Assembly: GCA_947258835.1 (NCBI GenBank)
Contig: CAMYJY010000252.1
Location: forward strand, 1-5,740
DNA: 5,740 nucleotides
Reading direction: 5' to 3'
Source: an uncultured Pirellulales bacterium
GTDB lineage: Bacteria; Planctomycetota; Planctomycetia; Pirellulales; Lacipirellulaceae
The position numbers and the translations under genes were made by a program. Of this stretch, positions 1 to 5,139 are shown in pieces (position 1 is the first letter of the stretch; each line of letters starts with the position of its first letter). Under the pieces are notes generated by a model. The model worked only from the letters and a program-made list of their open reading frames with translations, did not search any database and was not told where the DNA came from.

Positions 1-183
1 AAGGCACTGGAAGAATTGCAGATTGCCTGGCAGGAGACGAGTGAATCCTGGCAGGACGATGTCAGTCAGAAGTTTTGCGCAACGCAGCTGGAGCCGATAG
101 GCCCCGTGCTGAAGACGACACTGGAGGAGGTGGCGCGGATGCAGCAGTTGGTGAGTCAAATGGCGCGGGAATGTGAAGCATAG
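1..183 (+). CDS. WXG100/ESAT-6-like small helical protein, C-terminal part
   Basis: The first reading frame is open from the window edge to a TAG at 181-183, giving the last 60 residues of a protein whose start lies outside. It is rich in Glu, Gln, Leu and Ala and reads as two helices joined by a turn. Trp17-Gln-Asp19 in the visible numbering is followed by DVSQKF, and the second helix runs to the end (LEEVARMQQLVSQMARECEA). A W-x-G/D turn followed by a small residue and Phe, between two amphipathic helices, is the hallmark of the WXG100/ESAT-6 fold. Members are substrates or partners of type VII secretion ATPases, and an FtsK/SpoIIIE ATPase gene starts 11 nt downstream, which supports this reading. 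No signal peptide or membrane segment is seen in the visible part. It could instead be an unrelated helical adaptor of the ATPase, because only the C-terminal half is visible. Confidence 0.6.
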   Translation, partial: KALEELQIAWQETSESWQDDVSQKFCATQLEPIGPVLKTTLEEVARMQQLVSQMARECEA

Positions 184-185
184 GA
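182..185 (+). promoter_or_regulatory. Ribosome-binding site AGGA for the large ATPase
   Basis: AGGA overlaps the TAG stop of the upstream gene and lies nine bases before the TTG at 195. It supports TTG as the true start, because no ATG with a comparable site is seen in frame nearby. The overlap with the stop codon suggests translational coupling of the two genes. Confidence 0.6.
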
Positions 186-194
186 AAAACACTC

Positions 195-3161
195 TTGGCT
201 AATAGCGTCCGCCTTTCGACCCAACGTCAGTTTGAGCTCATGCAGCAATTGCAGGAGCTGGCCGATGCGCGTGCCCAAGCTGAGTCTGAGGTGGCTGCAA
301 GTTTGCAGGCTGAGCTTGCCGCAGCGGACGAAGCCTACCGGGCGCGTATCGAGAAGTTGGACCGGCAAGCAGCAGAGCTGCAACGTCAGCTGGAGAACCA
401 GTTTCAGCAGGCCAAGAGTTCCGCGGCCGTGGAGGGTCGTCAGGCAAAACAGGCCGCGGAGGAAAAATACGCGGCCCTGCGTGAGCGTTTGGAAAAGGCC
501 GTGGCCGAGCAGGCTGCGGTGATCAAAAAACAGAAAAAAGAAACCCAGTGGCAATCGCTGGCCGTGTTTGACGCCGCCAAGGGCAAACCGCGGCAAATGC
601 TGGAGGCGGCGACCCAGCGGATCCAGGCCCGCCGCGCGCAGGTTGACAGTCTTCAGCGGGATGCCAATACGCTGATGGCGATGCGGGGTCAGGCGTCTGC
701 GGCGAAGTTGCTGGCGGAGCAGGTCGACGACTCCGCGGGGGATTTTCCGGCGGAGGTTGATTTGCAACCGGAGGATGGCCCGAGCACGGAGCAGGCGGCC
801 GAAGAGCGTCAGCAGCGCAATCTGAAGCAGCTCCATCAGGAGGTGTTATGCCTGCAGGACCAACGTTTGCCTCGTTTGCTGTTGGCAAAATATCGGTTTG
901 TCGGTTGGTGGCTGGTGGCGTGTCTGGTGGCGGCCGCGGCGACGGCGTGGCCTGTGGGCTGGACTACTTGGCTGTGGCCCGTGGCTGCGGTGGGCTTGGG
1001 CACGCTGCTTACTGGAGCGGCTTATGCCGTGTGGGGGCAGCGGGCAAGGCGGCAGTCGCTGGATCAGTTTGCCAAGATCTTGGCGCTGGTGCGTCAATCG
1101 CTGCAGTTGGAAGGCGATGCGCAGGCAGCGGTCGAGGCTCTTAGTCAGCAAGCCGCGGCGAAAATCAATCAGCGCAAGCAGCAGGAGATGGAGGCGGCGG
1201 AGCAGTCGTGCGCGGAAAAACTATCTCAAAATGCTGCCCAGCTGCAGGAGAAGCTACAGCAAGCCGTTGCCGTCAGGGACGCGGCGATGGAGGAAGCGGC
1301 GGCAAGTTCTCAGCAGGCTCTGGCGGAGGCCGAGCGGCGTTTTCCACCGCGTTTGGAGCAACTGGCGCGGCAGCGGGAGCAGAAGGCCCAGTCCTACCTG
1401 GAGCAGCAGGAGTCTCGCCAAGCGGCGGCTTACAGCACGCACGATGCCGACTGGCAGGCCTTGGCCGAGCGGTGGCAGACGGGTTTTCGGGCGATGATGG
1501 AGGAGCTGGGAACCATGGAAGCCAGGTGTGGGCAGCTGTTTCCGGACTGGACGCGGCAGGAGTGGGAAGCTTGGCAGCGGCCCACCGAGCCGCCGCAGGC
1601 GATTCAGTTTGGTAGCTACCGGCTCCCGCTGCGGGCGGTGAAAAATGGTGTTTCGGCCGACGAGCGCTTGATCCCGGCGGAGCAAGAAATCACGTTGCCG
1701 GCGTTGATGACGCTGGACGAATTGCCGGGCATGACCATTGTTGCCGCCAGCCAGGAGGGGCGGTCGGCGGCTGTCGAGATGTTGCAGGCGATGATGCTGC
1801 GGTTTTTGACCACGATTCCGGCGGGCAAACTTAGGTTTACGATCATCGATCCGGCGGCCTTGGGGGAGAACTTTGCCGGCTTCATGCATTTGGCGGACTA
1901 CGATGAGCAGCTGGTGGGTGGACAAATTTGGACGGATCCCCGGCAAATTGACGAACGGTTGACGCTGCTTTCTGATCATATGGAAAAAGTGCTGCAAAAG
2001 TATCTCCGCAACGAATTCGACACCATCCACCAGTACAACGCTCAGGCGGGCGAGGTGGCTGAGCCGTATCAGGTAGTGGTGGTGGCCAATCTGCCGGTGG
2101 GGCTGAGTGAGGCGGCGCTGCAGAAGCTGATGACGATGGCCAAGACGGGGCCCCGTTGCGGTGTGTATGTCTTGTTGAGCATCGATGCCTCGCGGAGGTT
2201 GCCCGACGATTCTGGTTTCGCAGATCTGATGCACAACTCCGTGCAGTTGGAGTGGGCGTCGGATCGACTGCGGTGGAATTACCCCTTTTTCAAAAAGTTG
2301 CCGTTGGCGGTGGACCGGTTGCCTCCTCGTCAGCGGTTAAACGAATTGCTCAGTGTGGCGGGGCAGGAATCCCACGTGGCCAGTCGGGTCGAAGTGCCGT
2401 TTTCGGTGGTGGCTCCCCAGCAGGACCAAGTGTGGGCAGGGAGTACGGCTCGGGAGCTGGTGGTACCGGTGGGGCGGGCGGGTGCCAACAATTTGCAGGA
2501 GATGCGTTTGGGGCGGGGCACCTCGCAGCACGTACTGATTTCGGGGAAGACCGGTTCTGGTAAATCCACGTTGTTGCATGCTCTGATCACGAATTTGGCT
2601 CTGTACTACAGTCCGGATGAAGTGGAATTTTATTTGATTGACTTCAAGAAGGGGGTGGAATTTAAGGCGTATGCCACGGGGGAACTGCCGCATGCGCGGG
2701 TGATTGCCATCGAGAGCGAACGCGAGTTTGGCCTCAGCGTATTGGAGCGGCTGGACGGTGTGTTGCGGGAGCGGGGGGTGCTGTTTCGCGAGTGGGGGGG
2801 GCTGGATTTGGCCGGGGCGCGGGGCGTGCACATGGAGCCGCTGCCACGGGTGCTGCTGATTGTGGACGAGTTTCAAGAGTTGTTTGTGGCCGATGACAAG
2901 TTGTCGCAAGATGCTGCTTTGCTGATGGATCGGCTGGTCCGGCAGGGGCGGGCATTTGGGATGCATGTGTTGTTGGGTTCGCAGACCTTGGCTGGTGCCT
3001 ATTCACTGGCGCGGAGCACGCTGGGCCAAATGGCGATTCGGATTGCCTTGGAATGTAGCGAGGCCGATGCTCATTTGATTTTAAGTGACGAGAATTCGGC
3101 CGCTCGCTTGCTGAATCGACCGGGGGAGGCGATTTACAACGACCGCCGACGTTGTGGTTAG
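195..3161 (+). CDS. Membrane-anchored FtsK/SpoIIIE-type ATPase (EccC/EssC-like), truncated by a frame break
   Basis: This is a 988-residue product from a TTG start, predicted to be the motor of an ESX/type VII-like export system. Residues about 10-225 are a charged Ala/Gln/Glu/Arg coiled coil. Residues about 235-252 and 258-280 are two membrane segments (WWLVACLVAAAATAW, then LWPVAAVGLGTLL), which would leave both ends in the cytoplasm. A second coiled coil follows to about 450. Residues about 470-720 look like a first ATPase domain that has lost its motifs: the P-loop position reads ASQEGRSAA (near 518-526) and the Walker B position YQVVVVANL (625-633). The second domain is canonical, with Walker A GKTGSGKST at 784-792, LIDFKKGVEF at 814-823, Walker B VLLIVDEF with Asp891-Glu892, and GSQT at 928-931. 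The natural end is lost: after GEAIYND (Asp983) the frame gives only RRRCG and a stop, where the family continues to close the domain. A third domain follows in another frame. It could be a DNA translocase, but the coiled coils and the WXG-like neighbour favour a secretion-type role. Confidence 0.85.
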   Translation: MANSVRLSTQRQFELMQQLQELADARAQAESEVAASLQAELAAADEAYRARIEKLDRQAAELQRQLENQFQQAKSSAAVEGRQAKQAAEEKYAALRERLEKAVAEQAAVIKKQKKETQWQSLAVFDAAKGKPRQMLEAATQRIQARRAQVDSLQRDANTLMAMRGQASAAKLLAEQVDDSAGDFPAEVDLQPEDGPSTEQAAEERQQRNLKQLHQEVLCLQDQRLPRLLLAKYRFVGWWLVACLVAAAATAWPVGWTTWLWPVAAVGLGTLLTGAAYAVWGQRARRQSLDQFAKILALVRQSLQLEGDAQAAVEALSQQAAAKINQRKQQEMEAAEQSCAEKLSQNAAQLQEKLQQAVAVRDAAMEEAAASSQQALAEAERRFPPRLEQLARQREQKAQSYLEQQESRQAAAYSTHDADWQALAERWQTGFRAMMEELGTMEARCGQLFPDWTRQEWEAWQRPTEPPQAIQFGSYRLPLRAVKNGVSADERLIPAEQEITLPALMTLDELPGMTIVAASQEGRSAAVEMLQAMMLRFLTTIPAGKLRFTIIDPAALGENFAGFMHLADYDEQLVGGQIWTDPRQIDERLTLLSDHMEKVLQKYLRNEFDTIHQYNAQAGEVAEPYQVVVVANLPVGLSEAALQKLMTMAKTGPRCGVYVLLSIDASRRLPDDSGFADLMHNSVQLEWASDRLRWNYPFFKKLPLAVDRLPPRQRLNELLSVAGQESHVASRVEVPFSVVAPQQDQVWAGSTARELVVPVGRAGANNLQEMRLGRGTSQHVLISGKTGSGKSTLLHALITNLALYYSPDEVEFYLIDFKKGVEFKAYATGELPHARVIAIESEREFGLSVLERLDGVLRERGVLFREWGGLDLAGARGVHMEPLPRVLLIVDEFQELFVADDKLSQDAALLMDRLVRQGRAFGMHVLLGSQTLAGAYSLARSTLGQMAIRIALECSEADAHLILSDENSAARLLNRPGEAIYNDRRRCG

Positions 3162-3943
3162 GTTCCGCGGTCCGCATTGAGCCACCGACGCAACTTACGT
3201 TACGTCGGCAGGGGGGGAATCATGTGTTGATTTTGGGTCCCGCGGAGCCGTTGGCCTTGGGGATCTTGGCGACGTCTCTGGTGGCGATGGTAGCACAATT
3301 TCCTCAGCAGGAGGCCAAGTTTACGATTGTGGATGGTACCCGACCGGAGTCGTCGGAGCGGGGCGCGTGGCCGGAAATTGTGGCGGCCTTGCCTCCGCGG
3401 GTCAAAGTCCACGAGTTGGCGGAGACAGCCACCGTGATCGAGGCCTTGGCGGCCGAGGTCACCCGGCGCACGGAATCTGCGGCGGAGTCGCACCCACCGC
3501 ATTTTTTGTTGCTGTACGATTTGGCCCAGATCCGTGCGTTGCGGCTCACGGAAGACGATTTTGGTTTTTCATCGTTCAGTGGGGGGGATGCGGGGGACAA
3601 GCCGGTGGCCTTGGATAAACGTTTACGGAATATCTTCCGTGAGGGTCCGGCGGTGGGCATTCATGTGCTGATGTGGTGCGATTCGTACAACGGTCTCATG
3701 CGTTATTTTGACCGGATTACGCTACGGGAGATTGAGTATCGGGTGGCACTTCCCATGAGTTCGGGGGATTCTACGAGTTTCATTGACTCGCCGGCGGCGG
3801 GTCGTTTGGGCGAGCAGCGGGCAATTTTTTACCGTGACGATTTGGGCACGCAGGTCAAATTCCGTCCGTATGGTCGGCCGACGGAGGAGTGGTTGGCCTG
3901 GGTGGGTGAACGCCTGGGCCGTACAGATCCAGCTCGCTCATAA
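3143..3943 (+). pseudogene. Detached third (degenerate) ATPase domain of the same FtsK/EssC-like protein
   Basis: This frame differs from that of the upstream ATPase gene. It continues the same protein: PPTLWLGSAVRIEPP, then QGGNHVLILGPAEPLALG, which occupies a P-loop position but lacks the Gly-Lys-Ser/Thr. The Walker B position reads HFLLLYDLAQ without the catalytic Glu. RNIFREGPAVGIHVLMWCDS and FIDSPAAGRLGEQRAIFYRDD match the strand and arginine-rich end usual in third domains of such proteins. Degenerate terminal ATPase domains are normal in EccC/EssC, where they bind substrate, so loss of the motifs here is not decay. The decay is the frame change at 3141-3152. No good ribosome site precedes the TTG at 3152; a GTG at 3224 follows a G7 run and is a weak alternative restart. 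The fragment (about 266 residues) is probably untranslated unless the junction is a sequence or assembly error. Confidence 0.75.
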
Positions 3944-3952
3944 AGTTGCGCG

Positions 3953-3988
3953 GTGCTCCGAAAGGAGCCGGCACTTCCATAATTTTTT
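3953..3988 (+). terminator. Possible intrinsic terminator after the ATPase gene
   Basis: Ten bases after the TAA stop there is a GCTCC-GAAA-GGAGC hairpin with a GNRA-type tetraloop. Flanking GTGC and GCAC could extend an alternative, bulged stem. A run of six T lies at 3983-3988. The T-run begins about eight to fourteen bases after the stem, further than usual, so efficiency is uncertain. Confidence 0.4.
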
Positions 3989-4000
3989 CGTCCCCTTACC

Positions 4001-4230
4001 GTCATTCCCGCGCAAGCGGGAATCCAGTGAAGTGTACCCCGTCCGTCATTCCCGCGCAGGCGATCCCATTCCGTCATTCCCGCGCAGGCGGGAATCCAGT
4101 GAAGTGCGCTGCCCGTGTCATTCCCGCGGCGGGAATCTAGTGGGGTGTGTCTCTTCCGTCATTCCCGCGCAGGCGGGAATCGAGTGGATTGTACCCCGTC
4201 CGTCATTCCCGCGCAGGCGGGAATCCATAG
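4001..4230 (+). repeat. Left array of six palindromic repeats (dRS3-like), plus orientation
   Basis: Copies begin with GTCATTCCCGC at 4001, 4045, 4073, 4117, 4158 and 4202. Full copies are about 29 nt: GTC, then an 8-bp stem ATTCCCGC/GCGGGAAT closed by a 4-nt loop, then CCAGTG. The copy at 4045-4072 is a 28-nt truncated form in which the right arm is replaced by ATCCCATTCC. The copy at 4117-4142 has lost three loop bases but kept both arms. Start-to-start spacing is 44, 28, 44, 41 and 44 nt. Linkers are about 15 nt and recur: TGTACCCCGTCC follows both copy 1 and copy 5, and GAAGTGCGCTG, or nearly so, follows copies 3 and 6. The core matches the ATTCCC-N8-GGGAAT consensus of Neisseria dRS3 elements, and similar elements occur in many bacteria. 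Function is unknown; the hairpins could act as transcription stops, recombination sites or mobile units. Confidence 0.9.
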
Positions 4231-4401
4231 AAGTGCGCTGTGAGGTCTGAAAAATGGTCCCCCAAAATTCTTTTCGCGGGAAGGAGTTTCGATCATTGCA
4301 TCATCGAGTCGATCCATTGGGAAGAGCAGATCTCCATGTCGTGCTGCGAGCAATGAGGACCTTTAACCGTTGTGCATGTGCGAGTGGTTTGCTTTATGCT
4401 T
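4231..4401. other. Non-coding spacer between oppositely oriented repeat groups
   Basis: This stretch of about 170 nt holds no copy of the palindrome and no convincing gene. Short open frames crossing it on either strand run straight into the repeats and have no family resemblance. I see no tRNA, riboswitch or clear promoter. It marks the switch from plus-oriented to minus-oriented repeat copies and may be the remains of an insertion. Confidence 0.4.
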
Positions 4402-4544
4402 CTGGATTCCCGCCTGCGCGGGAATGACGAGTTGGGGTTTTTTCTTCCGTCGTCCCCCTGCGCGGGAATGACGGAATGAGGGGTTTTTCTTCTGGATTCC
4501 CGCGGGAATGACGGATTGGAGTTTTCCTGGCACGCGGGGATGAC
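4402..4544 (-). repeat. Second repeat group, minus orientation, progressively degenerate
   Basis: Read on the minus strand these are the same GTCATTCCC...CCAG element. A full copy lies at 4402-4428. A copy at about 4450-4473 has a damaged distal arm. A copy at 4492-4513 has lost its whole loop and become the perfect palindrome ATTCCCGCGGGAAT. A remnant lies at 4526-4544. The linkers between them share a T-rich pattern (GGGGTTTTTTCTTC and relatives) and differ from those of the left array. The group lies directly 3' of the nuclease gene and has the same orientation as that gene. Confidence 0.75.
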
Positions 4545-4576
4545 AAAATGTCGTTTTCCAGGATGCTGGAATCAAG

Positions 4577-4864
4577 TTAGATAATTTTATGATACAAGTC
4601 GCTCCACTTGGGGTTCATTTTCTCAATCAGCCGTATCTTCCAAGCACGCTTCCAGTTCTTGAGACGTTTTTCTCGGATTATTGCGTTCTCCATGTCTTCG
4701 TGCAGTTCGTACCAAACCAGTTGGTGCACACCGTATTTCTGCGTGAAACCTCGAACAACATCGTTTTTGTGTTGCCAGACTCGCTGAACGAGGTCGCTGG
4801 TTACGCCAATGTATAGCGTGCCATTGCGTTTGCTGGCGAGGATGTAGACGGCGGGTTGTTTCAT
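4577..4864 (-). CDS. GIY-YIG endonuclease, small stand-alone (COG2827-type)
   Basis: This is a complete 95-residue protein, the usual length for stand-alone GIY-YIG proteins of this group. The fold signature is visible: AVYILASK with Tyr7 in the GIY position, YIG at 18-20, Arg28 and His32 in the following helix (LVQRVWQHK), and the metal-binding catalytic Glu65 in AIIREKRLKNWKR. The C-terminus NPKWSDLY is also typical. The family cleaves DNA, generally nicking or cutting with one metal ion; the substrate of these small members is not established. The ATG at 4864 fits the usual family start (MKQPAVYILASK). AGGA lies only three bases upstream, and that sequence is the tail of a palindromic repeat. 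GC content is about 47% by hand count, lower than in the flanking genes, which suggests acquisition. Repeats of the dRS3-like type flank it on both sides, which points to a mobile or repeat-associated role. Housekeeping repair is the alternative. Confidence 0.92.
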   Translation of the reverse strand: MKQPAVYILASKRNGTLYIGVTSDLVQRVWQHKNDVVRGFTQKYGVHQLVWYELHEDMENAIIREKRLKNWKRAWKIRLIEKMNPKWSDLYHKII

Positions 4865-4866
4865 GG

Positions 4867-4871
4867 TTCCT
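4867..4871 (-). promoter_or_regulatory. Ribosome-binding sequence AGGAA embedded in a repeat end
   Basis: On the minus strand the GGGAATCCAG tail of a repeat copy runs into AGGAACC and then the ATG of the nuclease. AGGA with a three-base gap to the start is tighter than the usual five to nine bases, so translation may be weak. The site is shared with the repeat, so element and gene form one unit. Confidence 0.45.
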
Positions 4872-4893
4872 GGATTCCCGCTTACGCGTTAAC
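4870..4893 (-). repeat. Degenerate repeat copy abutting the nuclease start
   Basis: On the minus strand this reads GTTAACGCG, TAAGCGGGAATCCAG. The right arm and CCAG tail match the consensus, while the left arm is mutated so the hairpin is lost. It has the same orientation as the copies 3' of the nuclease gene, so the gene lies between direct repeats. Confidence 0.65.
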
Positions 4894-4901
4894 CCCACTC
4901 C

Positions 4902-5028
4902 GTCATTCCCGCGCAGGCGATCCCATTCCGTCATTCCCGCGCAGGCGATCCCATTCCGTCATTCCCGCGCAGGCGGGAATCCAGTGGTGTGTGTCTCTTC
5001 CGTCATTCCCGCGCAGGCGGGAATCTAG
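4902..5028 (+). repeat. Right array: two tandem 28-nt truncated units and two full repeats, plus orientation
   Basis: Two identical 28-nt truncated units (4902-4929 and 4930-4957) are followed without a gap by a full copy at 4958-4986. After the linker TGTGTGTCTCTTCC comes another full copy at 5002-5028. The truncated unit is the same as the one at 4045-4072 in the left array. The compound of truncated plus full copy at 4930-4986 is identical over 57 nt to 4045-4101. The stretch 4989-5025 is identical over 37 nt to 4145-4181. Confidence 0.9.
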
Positions 5029-5039
5029 GCGACTTGCTA

Positions 5040-5090
5040 CTGGATTCCCGCCTGCGCGGGAATGACAGTTTGTGCCTGCGCGGGAATGAC
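5040..5090 (-). repeat. Inverted terminal copies at the right edge of the repeat island
   Basis: A full minus-oriented copy lies at 5040-5066, and a partial one with only one arm (GCCTGCGCGGGAATGAC) at 5074-5090. They face the plus-oriented array to their left, so any transcript entering from the convergent gene on the right meets hairpins here. There is no T-run after them, so they are not classic intrinsic terminators. Confidence 0.85.
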
Positions 5091-5139
5091 AGTTCGTGTC
5101 TTATTCTTTCCGGGAAGTCGCATGCCCCATGTCTTTATT

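Noticed and set aside
156..836. A 226-residue minus-strand open frame rich in Leu and Arg
   Set aside because: It is antisense to the N-terminal coiled coil; its Leu/Arg/Gln bias mirrors the Gln/Glu/Ala codons of the real gene and no domain is recognisable.
1254..2234. A 326-residue open frame on the minus strand inside the ATPase gene
   Set aside because: It is antisense to a region with clear protein motifs on the plus strand. Its composition (rich in Arg, His, Pro, Gln) is typical of a shadow frame in GC-rich coding DNA.
3185..3208. Inverted repeat CCGACG...CGTCGG near the frame break
   Set aside because: The six-base arms with a 12-base loop lie inside a conserved coding segment and are easily expected by chance at this GC content. 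CCGACG also occurs at 3146-3151, but that is too short to claim as deletion microhomology.
4001..4230. CRISPR array
   Set aside because: Linkers are only about 15 nt and recur, repeat orientation changes within the island, the same units appear on both sides of a gene, and no cas gene is seen.
3783..4250. An open frame running from the end of the ATPase gene through the left repeat array
   Set aside because: Its C-terminal half is only translated repeat (SFPRRRESSE units). It overlaps the third ATPase domain in another frame and has no family resemblance.
4159..4353. Short minus-strand frame beginning MLAARHGDLLF
   Set aside because: It enters the repeats after about 40 residues and ends in translated repeat (WIPACAGMT). 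There is no recognisable domain, so it is probably spurious.
4589..4816. Plus-strand open frame of 75 residues in the middle of the island
   Set aside because: It is antisense to the GIY-YIG gene, whose catalytic motifs on the other strand are complete.
5040..5090. Intrinsic terminator for the methyltransferase gene
   Set aside because: The hairpins are strong, but no T-run follows them in the direction of transcription. They may still slow polymerase, but the call is not supported.
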